Assembly: GCA_914767715.1 (NCBI GenBank)
Contig: OU612069.1
Span: 1,054,001 to 1,118,000, forward strand
Direction: 5' to 3'
Length of the DNA: 64,000 nt
From: Membranipora membranacea
Lineage: Eukaryota; Bryozoa; Gymnolaemata; Cheilostomatida; Membraniporidae
How positions within the stretch are numbered: position 1 is the stretch's first letter; every line of letters starts with the position of its first letter. The notes under the pieces are model-generated. The model saw only the letters and a program-made list of their open reading frames with translations, ran no database searches and was not told where the DNA came from. Made by a program: the position numbers and the translations under genes. Shown piece by piece: positions 1-12,097 of this stretch.

Positions 1-3000
1 GTGTTCCTCAGAACAGGGGCTCAAACATGACATACGGCTCTGCAGTATTTTCATCCACAAAAAACTAACCTGATAACTACAACTTATCATTTTTGTGAAC
101 CAGGTCACTGCTTCATTCAGGACATAGATAATCTGTATTCATTGATTGAGAGAGAGCAAAATCATATGGAAGTACATTTTCTAATCACTCGGCTTCCCAA
201 ATTGATGAAGAAAAGCGGCCATTTCATAATTGTTAACATACTAGACGGAGAGAAGCACCTTCATGATTATGTTTCCTGCGCAAAGGTGGGGTTCTAAAAG
301 CGAGTATCATATACATTGATCAAACAGTTCAGCCTATTGTCAAGTCAGCTCACCCCAGTCGTGTATAAACTGATGTTTGAGGGCTAAAGCGCCACGATAA
401 ATGTTCTTGAGGAAATAAGGCTTAGAAATGGTCACCTAAGGGAAAGAGGATGCATGAGAAGGCTAAATACATCTCCAGCCTCCTCCCAATCATCGTAAGG
501 ATGACCGTGTGTAAATGGATGCACTCTGTAAAAAAACATATGAAAAAACGATAAGGAAAACAAAATATAATCCTCAATGCAAGAGGCTATGACTTTTATT
601 AAAATCATATTCAATTCAAGATATTTTAAATATGAAAACAAACCATGAGTACCACACTGGACTTAAAATTATTAAGACCATCAACAGGCGAGGAGACAGG
701 TCTTTGTTGAGCAATGGCATAGCCTTGTTCAACAAGTACTTTTTGGGGGTTTGGACGGGGCCAGGGTGCGATCTCACAGTTGGGATGGCGGGGCGACTCT
801 GGGCGTGCGGTGGATAGCGGGTACAGTGGGCATGTTTTGTTTGGGCTTTTCATGATGTTCATGTGGTGTTTTTTGTAATTAGTTGGAGGGTTGGCCGCCA
901 CTCTAGTCACAGACTGTCTGGCTGACCCATGCTTTTATTTACTTTCTTTGAACATTTAATTCTCTTAATCTACAATGTTTCTTTATAGCAAAATACAGAA
1001 AAAAAAAAATTCTTTTCATTTCAATTTTGGACTTTATTTTGTAACATTCAAAGGCTGTCTGCCTGAGTGAGACTATATGTTATTTTAATTATTATTGTCG
1101 TTAATATTTTTCTGGTGCCATGTTACGCCATGTTACATTATAGCTCGGTGTCATGAGAGTCTGTAATCAATTATTTTTTATATAAAATAAATACAAAACC
1201 ACATCAAGAGTCTTATTCTCATTCAAGTTGCATCATTATGAATACTGGCTTCATTGCCAGTTAGATCTTTATCGCGCTGTGATTTGATAGTTCTCCCTGT
1301 GATTAAAGTCTTATTGGTTGATAAGAATTGAGGGAATAACAAAGCTTTGTATAGGATCTTGAAGTCATGAGTCAGTAGTGAAAATTATAAAAGTTTTCCA
1401 GATAAAAGCCTGTCAATCTTAGATTTGAATTCCTGCAAATTGAAAAAATGTCCAGATAGTACTTTATCGAGCTCACAATCGATATGTGTCATGACTATGG
1501 TGGTATTTAGGATATTACTATCAACACTAGGATTGCTCCTGTCAAGCTTTTCGTGCTTTCATCTGGCAGCCCCAGATAGCCGCTCTGATCCTGTTCATTT
1601 TCTTGTTCTAGCTGACTTCGAGAGAGGAGAGTGATCTTGATCTGAAGATGGCTAATGCTGACTTGGTTGATGAGTAAATTGTTTGTGAGTTGCTACTGGA
1701 TGGGGTGATATATTTGTATTATTTTTGCTGGTTGTAAAAATTTACTCAGGTCACGCGGCCAAACCAAAACCCGTGGCCGCATGACGAGGCTACTATTAGG
1801 GAGTTAAATAAAAAGTGTATAATAATATATTTATTTGTATATAAATGTTTTGAGATTCAACTTCGAAAATATATTTAAGGTATAGTAACGGTGTCGGTGA
1901 ATTTTTATAATACCATTATAGTCAGATAGGTAATTTGAAACTATTGGTTATACAAAAAAATTTTTTGCAATATCTTCATCGATTTATTTTTTATTGCTAA
2001 TTACAGTATTTACTACAATTACTACGAATACTATGAAACAGAGCGCGAGAAAATTATTTATGAATGAAATTGTTCACACTTTGCGCATGACGCAACGAGC
2101 TATACCAGCAGTGTGTGAAATCAGCTATCAGCTAGAAATGGTGGTGTAATAGCAGTCTGATAACACAAACAACTGCTTTGGGCATGGCAATCAGAGGATA
2201 ATGACAGCATTGATCATGAAACAATAGGATATTTGAATATGACAGAACAGGCTAAAAAATGCACAAAGTTGTCTTTTCAATGTCAGGAGGAAGACAATTC
2301 ACTCTTTTTTACAGCTGATGTTGAAATATCCTGCTGAATCCCAAATTATTGGTCATCCAATTAGGTCAACCGGAAACATCTCTGTTTCATTCATAAAAAA
2401 TTATTATCTGATTACCGAAGTGGAGATTATGTTGTATTATTGGCCACAGATTTGGATAAACATGTCCAAACTCGTCAAAAACCATCATAAAACAAAGATG
2501 ACGTCACGTCCTCGACTCTCATAGAAATATACTCCTACCTAGATGGTCTTCCATATATGCCAAAATCAACTAATTCGGACAACTTTTTTTTAGGCGTTAC
2601 TATACCTTAAGATTCATAGATTCACCCTGTCAGTATATTGAACTATCAAAGAGGTTAGTAAAACATAAGATCATTTTGAAATAATGATATTTTTTTTCCG
2701 TTTGCTAGTTATCTCCTCATTGAGTAGGAGGGGATAACTACCCACACTGTTGAAATAGCGCCAAAGGAGAATGTGAAAAAACTATACAAGTGACTAGGTT
2801 GAGCTGTGCGAGGTCAAAGTACAAAAGTGAAGTATAGGCATATAAAATTCTGCTCGCCTGATAATCAGCATTGCCATCCATCCTGTAATTAACATGACCA
2901 TGAGTAAAACCTTGCCAGGCTGCTAAACTTACTCCCGAATTTATCACAGAACTGTATTGGTAGATGGAAGTCTAGTTGTCACAGGTGAGACAACATTCTC

Positions 3001-3090
3001 TAGATCATTTAAGAATCTGGGGTTTTGAATGGTGAAATTGATCAAATTAATCACAAATGTCGTTGTTTTTAGCTTACCTAAACACTTAAA
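1..3090. other. non-coding stretch, no firm gene
   Basis: Apart from the weak dehydrogenase-like fragment at 104-285, I see no exon with a recognisable protein and matching splice sites. The short ORFs here (for example 626-910 minus and 1425-1634 plus) have no family resemblance I can name and no phase-compatible neighbours. The DNA is AT-rich with short A and T runs. It may include the 3' flank of the minus-strand membrane-protein gene that starts at 11.6 kb. Confidence 0.4.
104..285 (+). pseudogene. short-chain dehydrogenase-like exon fragment (weak)
   Basis: An AG acceptor-like site (102-103) and a GT donor-like site (286-287) bracket a 182-nt open stretch. The frame runs on to a TAA at 295-297. 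The peptide has the order LPKLMKKSGHFIIVNI followed, after a spacer, by Y-V-S-C-A-K. This loosely resembles the short-chain dehydrogenase pattern of a helix ending in LP, then a strand with IVN, then the catalytic YxxxK region. The Ser-Ser after IVN that normally precedes the active site is absent. There is no glycine-rich nucleotide-binding exon nearby, and no companion exon was found. It could equally be chance coding-like sequence, so I treat it as a possible decayed fragment at the window edge. Confidence 0.18.
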
Positions 3091-3178
3091 CATTCTACAC
3101 TACACAAATGGTTAAACAGACGAGCACAACAAATAAAATGAGATTGTATTTTGTCCAGACAATACTAACAGTTTGATC

Positions 3179-3184
3179 TTTATT
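3179..3184 (-). terminator. candidate polyadenylation signal of the cadherin-like gene
   Basis: On the minus strand this reads AATAAA, about 420 nt after the stop codon of the membrane-protein gene that ends at 3607. It is a plausible 3'-end signal for a 0.4-0.5 kb 3' UTR. Such hexamers are frequent in AT-rich DNA, so the assignment rests on position only. Confidence 0.35.
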
Positions 3185-3606
3185 AGTATATTTGTTATCA
3201 ACAGTTAGTATCATTGAATAGTATTGAGATACATTGGAAGGAAACACAATTGTTATTATAATACAGTGGGCAGGATGAGAGATCATAAGAGTACACCTAC
3301 TTCCATAACCCTAAATCAAGTAACGTACAGTTGACCCGACAGACTTGTTATGGATTCTTACATCTACACTGGAAGATTACTACATTTAAAAACAAAGTGA
3401 CGATGATGTTCACTACAGATGTTCATTAACTCTGTGATACAAAACATTAAGAAATTTAGTAAATTGAGCAAAAATATAATAGTCAGCAACAATATCCGTA
3501 ATCCTATATCACACAAAATATTGTCTCTGCCTCAACAAACATCACTCGTCCTTCTCTGCATCAAATATTCTTTTGTGTAGAATGAAGCAATACTTGTAAA
3601 GAAATA

Positions 3607-6600
3607 CTAATATTTCTTTGGTGCAGTGATATCATGCCAGCTAAGCTGACTGAACGCTGCCTTATCCTGACTTAGTGACTGCTTTCTGGCTGACGAGGCT
3701 GCCGCAGGAGGCGGAGCTTGAGGTGCTGACTGGGCGGGGACTGTACTCTCCCTTCTCGTTGGTGTCTGGTCTGTGATGGACATCAGTCTAAGAGGCTGTG
3801 GTCTACCAGGTTCGCTGTCTGAAAAGAACAAAGTGGTTTTAGGTTAGCTAGAATTCTTAATCACTAAACAACAACAAACACACCAAACCTTCGCAGATAA
3901 CTCCAAATTGTTGGACTGAATCCCAGTTTAAGTGTCTAGGTTAGCTAGGACTCATATATGCTAAACCTGAACTGTCTTCACATGGTATTTTGCCTGCAAG
4001 GCATTTTTCTCACACTGAGTGTCCTTCTAGATCCCGACCAATCGATGTCATCAATGTATCTCGAAGGGACAGAAGGGGAATCTTCAACAAGAAAATGTAT
4101 AGTCAAATCTATCTGCTTGTCAGAAAAAAAGGAAAAACTCTTTGACAGAATTACTACAACCTGACAAATTGGTGCTGCCTTTTATACTGCACTGATAATA
4201 CGATATACTATTACACGTATATCTCTGGTAGGTAGAGAGTGAACAACTCCACTTAACTTGAATCTCATCAGTAGGGAATAGGTGTGGATTATTCTCGAGA
4301 ATAAGGAGTGTGACCACGTAATATGCTAAGAAATACACATCCTAATAGTTTAATCTGGATATCAGTGTGCTCTAATACTGCACTGAAGCCTACCCATAGG
4401 TCAAAGCATTTTATATTCAGGCAGATAGTTATGCAAGATTACAAGTGATCCAAAACTCTTCTAAGAAAACTTTTGGAAGCAATAGAATGTCTCTCCTCCT
4501 ACATAAGTATGATGGAGAGGAGTGTATCGTATATTTGGCCTTTACAGTACACTCAACTTCATACCTCACATACTATCAATGCGTTATACTTGAGCAGGAG
4601 GGAAAATCCTTAAACCTGTTGGGTAATTTTACCCACCTTATCTTTTTAGATCATGTGGAACATTTAGTCAAGAAATGCAACTCAAAATTGTTTTTAATGC
4701 GCCAACTACGAAAGATCGGCATGTACCAGTTTGGTTTGAAGACACACTATTGTACGAACATACGTTCTGTTTTATCCTATGCATCCCCTGTATTTTTCCA
4801 ATTTTTATCAAACACATCGAAGCTCAAGTTAGGACATTTACAGGATTCGGTCATGAAAATAATCGAACCTGACATGGATTATGCTGAAAGACTTGAATTT
4901 TTAGAGCTGCCTACTCTCTGTGATTTTATTTCTGAGATGTCAAAAGCTGTCTTTTACAATATTGCGTCCAATGAAGACCATCCTCTTTTTAGTTTAATTG
5001 TTTTCAACTGTGTAAAGGTATCCTCTCGCCTACATACCATCTATTACCCACCAAAGTGCAGTACGCAAAAGCGTTTAAAGAGCTTTTTTCCTTACTACAT
5101 GTCAGCTTTCAACAAAGTTTAAATTTTTCCTTTTCATGTACTAATCATATTTTATCGCCTGTTGATACATGGATTGAAACAATAAACCTAACCTAATCTA
5201 AACTAAACTTGTATTCAGTAACTAAAGTCAAGAATTTGTATGATGTGAAAAAATGTAGTCAGTGTGCAGCCGTGAAAAAATTGGAAATCAAGACCCTTGC
5301 CTTTGACACAGGGCAGCTATAAAACCAAACATTGTCTGTCGAATTTTATATCTTTTTTCCAAAAATATCTCTAGCTCATAGCAGGCGCTGAGATAGCTCT
5401 CTAGTTGGCAAGACCTTAACTATTGAGCATACATACATACATACATACATAAGCATACATACTAACTATGCCCACCAATATTGCGTAAAACGGTCTCAAA
5501 CAGTGCTGAAACTAGGCTAATTGCTCAGAGAGCTTCAATGTGGCATCACATTAAGAGTGGTGGATAATACATTACATCACATAACTCATATTGGAGACGT
5601 CTGAGCAGTTAGACTATACTGAAACTAACTCGAGGTTAAACACATCACGCTATCATTACACAATCTATTACTGCTCGACTAGCCACCACACACACCTGGA
5701 GCTTCAGGTATCCATACGCCACTCTTTCTTGTACCATAATACGGGCTGTTATCCGCCGCCCCGCTTCTCACCGACTCTCTAACCAGTAGGCTCATCTTTT
5801 TAGGCCGAGCAAACGGATTCATTCCGTATAGGAAATCATTGTTCTTTTCGTCTGATTTCTTGTCCTCTATTCTGTTCTTTCGTTTGATTGGTATGTCACT
5901 ATGAGTAAAAAAGAGCAGATTGTGGTACTTATTATTCAACAAGGCTATAACAGCAAGAAATTAAATTATCGTAATCTGAAAAACCTTTTTTATTCAAGGT
6001 TTGAATGAGGCAAAAATTACCCTTTGAGACCGCACCCTCATCCTCAAACAAGAGATGATTGTCCTTCAATCGATGCTGTTGTTGTCAATATTGAAGATAA
6101 TCCAGTTACCCACACCACAGTTCAGAATATGAGGAATTGACAATACACTAAGAGAGAATTGAAATATGTAAGGCAGCCACAAATATGATAACAGTGCTAG
6201 ATATTAACTAAATGCATCGAGAAGTCATACTTGAATTTTAGTTAGCGATCATGGTGATGACCCATACACCCATACACCCATACACCCATACAACCATACA
6301 CCCATACACCCATACACCCATACACCCATACACCCATACACCCATACACCCATACACCCATACACCCATACAACCATACACCCATACACCCATACACCCA
6401 TACACCCATACAACCATACACCCATACACCCATACACCCATACACCCATACAACCATACACCCATACACCCATACACCCATACACCCATACAACCATACA
6501 CCCATACACCCATACACCCATACACCCATACACCCATACACCCATACACCCATACAACCATACACCCATACAACCATACACCCATACAACCATACACCCA

Positions 6601-9600
6601 TACACCCATACACCCATACACCCATACACCCATACACCCATACAACCATACACCCATACACCCATACACCCATACACCCATACACCCATACACCCATACA
6701 CCCATACACCCATACACCCATACACCCATACACCCATACACCCATACAACCATACACCCATACACCCATACACCTATACACCCATACACCCATACAACCA
6801 TACACCCATACACCCATACACCCATACACCCATACACCCATACACCCATACAACCATACACCCATACACCCATACACCCATACACCCATACACCCATACA
6901 CCCATACACCCATACACCCATACACCCATACACCCATACACCCATACACCCATACAACCATACACCCATACACCCATACACCCATACACCCATACACCCA
7001 TACACCCATACAACCATACACCCATACACCCATACACCCATACACCCATACACCCATACACCCATACAACCATACACCCATACACCCATACACCCATACA
7101 ACCATACACCCATACAACCATACAACCATACACCCATACACCCATACACCCATACACCCATACACCCATACACCCATACAACCATACACCCATACACCCA
7201 TACACCCATACACCCATACACCCATACACCCATACAACCATACACCCATACACCCATACAACCATACACCCATACACCCATACACCCATACACCCATACA
7301 CCCATACAACCATACACCCATACACCCATACACCCATACACCCATACACCCATACACCCATACACCCATACACCCATACACCCATACACCCATACACCCA
7401 TACACCCATACAACCATACACCCATACACCCATACACCCATACACCCATACACCCATACACCCATACACCCATACACCCATACACCCATACACCCATACA
7501 CCCATACAACCATACAACCATACACCCATACAACCATACACCCATACAACCATACACCCATACAACCATACACCCATACACCCATACAACCATACACCCA
7601 TACACCCATACACCCATACACCCATACACCCATACAACCATACACCCATACAACCATACACCCATACAACCATACACCCATACACCCATACACCCATACA
7701 ACCATACAACCATACACCCATACACCCATACACCCATACAACCATACACCCATACAACCATACACCCATACACCCATACACCCATACACCCATACACCCA
7801 TACAACCATACAACCATACACCCATACAACCATACACCCATACAACCATACACCCATACAACCATACACCCATACACCCATACAACCATACACCCATACA
7901 CCCATACACCCATACACCCATACACCCATACAACCATACACCCATACACCCATACAACCATACACCCATACACCCATACAACCATACACCCATACAACCA
8001 TACACCCATACACCCATACACCCATACACCCATACACCCATACACCCATACACCCATACAACCATACACCCATACACCCATACAACCATACACCCATACA
8101 ACCATACACCCATACACCCATACACCCATACACCCATACACCCATACACCCATACAACCATACAACCATACACCCATACACCCATACACCCATACACCCA
8201 TACAACCATACACCCATACAACCATACACCCATACACCCATACAACCATACACCCATACAACCATACACCCATACACCCATACACCCATACACCCATACA
8301 CCCATACACCCATACACCCATACACCCATACACCCACCCAACCATACAACCATACACCCATACAACCATACACCCATACAACCATACACCCATACACCCA
8401 TACACCCATACAACCATACAACCATACAACCATACACCCATACACCCATAACTGACTTACATGGTGTTGATAAAAGGCATGAAGGAAGGAGTAATGATGT
8501 AATGGTCTAAGTCTGATATTGACAAAAATATACGAAGTGGTCGAAAACGATAATCTCTCATACATCAAATGTTGTTTTTAACATGAAACTATCTTCTTCG
8601 ATCCTTCCAAATATTAGCACATGCTTGATTAGCTCTGATTTCTGGTAGGGCAAGTCAGCAGTACCAGCAACAATTCAGTTATTATCCCGTAACCTATCTA
8701 TCCTTGACGATTTTTATTCAACATGTCCAGATTTAACCGATGAGCAAACAAATAGGTCGCGGTCAAGAAAACTTGCTTGTTCACCAGCTGTTATTGATCC
8801 TCTGTCTCGATTTTGGTAAATATTTGACCGTGCTGTTCTGGCTCCATGGCGCAATGGATAGCAAATTCCAACATGGTATGTTACCAATAAGAAAATATTA
8901 ATATATTTATGATAAGTATTGGTAACATGTAGATATACTTACTATGGATCTGGTGAGAAAGTACAGGCGTTATATATGACCAGACTGAGTATAACTCCTA
9001 CTATGAGTATCACACACAGTATAATCAGATAGATATGCCACCTCAATAACCCACTTGTAGTGTTATCTCTGTGTGAAGAATGAATACATGGTTAGGGCAA
9101 AGATGAAAGAAATTTAACAATTTTAATTCTTCCCACAAAATTCAATCTGCGAAGGAACAAATTCAATGATGCTGTTACCTTTCCAGGAACGGTTGAATTT
9201 ACAATAAATACTTCTCTATGACTTCAGAGGGGTATACACCCGAGGGAGCTGGGGCTGGAACAATCAACTTTGAAAGCTCACTCAGTGGGACTTGAATTCA
9301 CAACTCCTGGGGCACCAATCGCCGGGCAGTGAATAGCAAGCACGCTAACCGATTGCGCCATCTCACCTTCCCCAAAAAAGTAGACTTTGCTTTATCAACG
9401 TTTTTACGGATATTGCGGGAAGATTTCCATAAACAGAAAGTGGTCAGATATTTACTTGATGGGTTCAGATTTCACAGAGAGAGCTCCAGCCGATCTATCC
9501 TTGAGTTCCACAGTCATTGTGTAAGTACGTGACGCTCCGGAAGAATCCTTCAACTTAATACGGAACTGGAAATACAAATAGCCATGAATAATCAAATCAT

Positions 9601-11555
9601 AGTAAAGAGTATAGCAGTACATCACAAACAGCTAAGGTCAAGGTCAACCCCTTATCATCAGAAAAACAGGTCACTATTGCTGATGAAGAACTAACTGTCT
9701 ATTGCCTGAATATGTTAGGTAAGTGAAGTAACTACAGACACATGCTGTGTATCCGGTTGACCAGGAAACACTGTAACAGTCACATGGGATCACCAAGACA
9801 AAATCACTTGACCAAGGAGTTGTTACAATTTCAATCATTCACAACCCGCTGCTACGAGATGAATTTGTATCTTGCGGGAGCGGTCTTTTGCAACATTTAT
9901 TATCTCTCCAGAGCAACGATAAATTAACAATATCCAACCGGGTGATCACATCTTGACCTATTTAACCAAGCTGGTTTTTATCTACCATTTTACAAGCGAT
10001 CAGGATTCGCTACCACAGTATTATCATTAGTATCTCATATATTAAGTGGTTATTTAGTCTGGGTACCTAAGATGTGCATATCTATAATTATTGAAATTGA
10101 CCTCGGGTCATCACACTGAGGATTTATTGTCAAGCAACTTAGGTTATTTTACTTTCTTCATCTACACTTACCTGCTCCAAGGCAGTGCAGTTCTTACAGA
10201 CATCAGTCAGTGTTAGTTTGCCATCCTTCTCTAGTTTTATGGCTGAGATAACTCCGACCGGTACGGAGGAGACAAGGCTGAACTCAAAGGAATCTCCGTC
10301 AGCGTCTCTCGCTGCCAGATTAGTTATCACATCATTATTGGTGGCTAAAAAGAAATCATATGACCGGTTGAGTTGTTGGTGAACAGATAGTGGTGATACA
10401 CAAATTGATTGTAAACTATTGGATGGAAACTGAAAAAAATAATGACAATGTGTATCTCAATAAGAACAACTACGATGATATTTTCTAATATTTAGTTACT
10501 TCAAACATGGGGTTGGGGTTAAACCAGGTATCAAGTGGTCAGCAACCTTGTTTGTCTGATCTGATCTCAATCTTTGACTCATAAGAGCAAAAAACTTTTC
10601 ATGAACGCATTGAAATCTCCCTGGTGAAGTGTAACATCTCAAGATTGCCGTAACGCAACATTCAGTAACTATACCCAGTCAGTAACTCAAGTCTTAAACG
10701 CGGCGAGAGTTATCCCCATTAGAGTACAGGTGCTTGCACTGGTAGTACTCAGGTTGTGCCCTATACCCTCGCCCACTGAAAATCTGGCTACATTCTTTGA
10801 AGAAGAGGCAGAGACTTATCTCTGTATGGTAGACATGCAAAGCAACAATGGACCTTCAGTATTTAAACTCTCATTCCAAAAGAATATGGCTAGGATGAAT
10901 GAAATGCCAGGAATAAGAGAAAACTACTGGCCCTGGAAATAATTCCTCACAGATCACAAGTGCCTTAACCTTAAGAGTCTATACAGTTAGCAAAACTGAG
11001 CGCACCCTCGTACAATGTAAGGGTGGGCAAGCTAGGCTATATTCCGCAGAGCCCACCTCCTTTAGCAGTATGGGTTGTGACCGGGTTTCGAACCTGAAGC
11101 TCTCAGATTGAGAAGCTCGAATCCTAACCATTACACCATCCTGCCTGCCTGCCCTATAAATGTGTTACTTACGGTTACTGCCAGTTATAACTAGTTTCCT
11201 GTTTGTACGAAGTTCTGGTGCTTGATTAGATTTTACTCCACATGCCTGCAATATCTACCGGAGAAATAATATAAAGATAAACTGATGTGACAAGGAGAAA
11301 GATTTGTATCTAGGAGTTCAAAATCACACCAAAATGTACCAAGAGAGTTTACACTTATGATTCTCGGTTTTGAAATGAATAACTATGAGTAATGTATCTG
11401 TACCTACAGAGCATTGACAAAGTAGAACCAAGAATATTCATTCAGCTCAAAACAAACAAATAACCATGATGAATAATCAAAATTAAACTATGGACACATA
11501 AACTTACCAAAATAATAAGTGCCAGCAAAAGACAACAGTTTCCAAAAATTGCCAT
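3607..11555 (-). CDS. single-pass membrane protein with one cadherin-like repeat (7 exons, 314 aa)
   Basis: Minus-strand exons, all with AG/GT borders and agreeing phases: 11508-11555, 11173-11245, 10172-10344, 9456-9565, 8943-9068, 5696-5898 and 3607-3818 (945 nt including TAA). Exon 1 encodes a hydrophobic signal peptide starting MAIFGNCCLLLALIIL. Residues about 20-134 form one cadherin-like repeat: an AARDADGD calcium-type motif, a beta-rich segment, an inserted C-K-N-C pair, then KLKDSSG and TMTVELKD. Residues about 146-167 (HIYLIILCVILIVGVILSLV) are the membrane span. A basic juxtamembrane stretch (KRKNRIEDKK) and a Pro/Ser/Ala-rich cytoplasmic tail follow. The TM exon reads into an apparent TAG, but a GT donor (GTAAGTAT) lies one base earlier, and its phase fits the exon at 5898 across the satellite intron. 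Classical cadherins have several repeats, so this is a minimal or divergent member, perhaps adhesion-related. A catenin-binding motif was not recognised. Start and end look complete. Confidence 0.72.
4445..5122 (+). mobile_element. LINE fragment, C-terminal part of a reverse-transcriptase ORF
   Basis: A 225-codon open frame matches the end of the ORF2 protein of CR1/Jockey-like non-LTR retrotransposons. It has a KKT segment, a LLGNFTHLIFLDHVEHL segment corresponding to the usual 'LGV-hydrophobic-W-HI' block, then a K-lysine-rich 'LRKIG' helix, R-S-V-L-S-Y-A-S-P-V, and a 'L-Q-D-S-V-M-K-I-I' helix before the conserved Y-x-x-R-L-x-x-L-x-L-P-T-L-x-D. The catalytic palm (FADD box) is not present, so this is a 5'-truncated copy. 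It lies in the last intron (3819-5695) of the minus-strand membrane-protein gene, in opposite orientation. The 3' side ends in AATAAA-rich, ACCTAA-repeating sequence at about 5175-5210. It is not expected to be mobile. Confidence 0.65.
5427..5464. repeat. ACAT microsatellite
   Basis: About six uninterrupted ACAT units followed by an interrupted copy. It sits in the last intron of the cadherin-like gene. Confidence 0.8.
6260..8450. repeat. 8-bp satellite array, CACCCATA with CAACCATA variants
   Basis: About 2,190 bp (roughly 274 units) of an 8-bp unit. Nearly every unit is either CACCCATA or the single-base variant CAACCATA. Rare exceptions are a CACCTATA near 6772 and a short unit near 8333. 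Because 8 is not a multiple of 3 and the unit contains no stop in any frame, all six frames stay open for 24-base cycles. The apparent 500-776 residue proteins here (PIHPYTHT or YGCMGVWV repeats) are therefore artefacts. The array lies in the intron (5899-8942) between the membrane-span exon and the first cytoplasmic exon of the minus-strand gene. On the transcribed RNA it reads as GGG separated by five bases. Confidence 0.97.
8840..8862 (+). other. 5'-half tRNA-like fragment (Arg type)
   Basis: Twenty-three bases, beginning GGCTCCATGGCGCAATGG and ending ATAGC, resemble the acceptor 5' strand and D-arm (A box) of animal tRNA-Arg(UCU) as I remember it. The match stops abruptly before the anticodon arm and no B box follows. 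It is a truncated tRNA or SINE head, not a functional tRNA gene. It lies in the satellite-bearing intron, on the strand opposite to the gene. Confidence 0.4.
9243..9368 (-). mobile_element. tRNA-derived SINE (head region)
   Basis: Read on the minus strand, an A box (TGGCGCAATCGGTTAGCGTG, plus positions 9341-9360) is followed about 40 bases on by a B box (GAATTCAAGTCCCAC, plus 9285-9299). This is the spacing of an internal Pol III promoter. The sequence between is longer and less paired than a real tRNA would be, so a SINE head is likelier than a tRNA gene. It lies in the intron between exons 4 and 5 of the cadherin-like gene, in the same orientation. Confidence 0.55.
10697..10985 (-). mobile_element. 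SINE-like repeat, copy 1 (decayed head)
   Basis: Shares a long colinear stretch with the copy at 12098-12400. Both contain GAGAGTTATCCCC, GTACAGG, a CTATACCCT...GCCC block, AAATCTGGCTA, GAGGCAGAG and, further on, CTCACAGAT plus AGTGC-like sequence. The tRNA-like head at its right end is eroded compared with the second copy. It lies in the intron between exons 2 and 3 of the cadherin-like gene. Confidence 0.5.
11030..11155 (-). mobile_element. tRNA-derived SINE
   Basis: On the minus strand a strong A box (TGGTGTAATGGTTAGGATTCG, plus 11118-11138) is followed by a canonical B box (GGTTCGAAACCC, plus 11083-11094). Between them the sequence forms a short hairpin (TCTCA-ATC-TGAGA) but not a regular seven-base anticodon loop. 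This looks like the head of a tRNA-derived SINE. It sits just downstream of exon 2 of the cadherin-like gene, within 20-150 bases of its donor. Confidence 0.6.
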
Positions 11556-12097
11556 TGAAGCATGTAGACAAAATGACAGCGGGCACAGATTTACTGACCA
11601 CACAAAGGTACTACAGTTTAATTTATCTGCTTATAGCACTTTATGAAATTATATCCAGCATAAATTTAGCAGGGTGTGTGTGGTTCGATAATTTTTTATC
11701 AGCAGTGAAATTTGCAAACACTCTTACAGCAAGATATAACCATAAACATTAATATACCAACTTGTGGTTTAATCTCCTTGTTATTTACAAAGGTAAATAA
11801 TCAAAGATATGGTTAATGATTCATAACAACCTTATTACGTCAGTACATCGCATGCTTACTTCAATAGTTTTAAAGGAAATGCCATTGGTCAGCGTGCTGG
11901 TATGAACATATTGCTTCACAGATTATAATCAAGCTTGCACTTTGGCAGTTATCACCTCTCCATACATGGTAATACAACTCTTAGCATACAGTTGATGCAA
12001 ATTAACACAAAACAATGGTTATAGCAGTTAATAGGAGTGTGGAAAAGAACCTGGATTCCATTTTGTTATAAATTATTGCCTTAGTCTAAGTATTTTA

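Noticed and set aside
6260-8450. Satellite as interstitial telomere
   Set aside because: The unit does not match the usual animal telomere TTAGGG, and there is no chromosome-end context.
6260-8450. CRISPR-like array
   Set aside because: No unique spacers between repeats; simple tandem repeat in a eukaryotic intron.
6238-8568. Very long ORFs on both strands (up to 776 codons)
   Set aside because: They are translations of an 8-bp stop-free satellite; all six frames are open, so openness carries no coding information.
11030-11155. Functional tRNA gene
   Set aside because: Good A and B boxes, but the anticodon arm is irregular; SINE head is the better reading.
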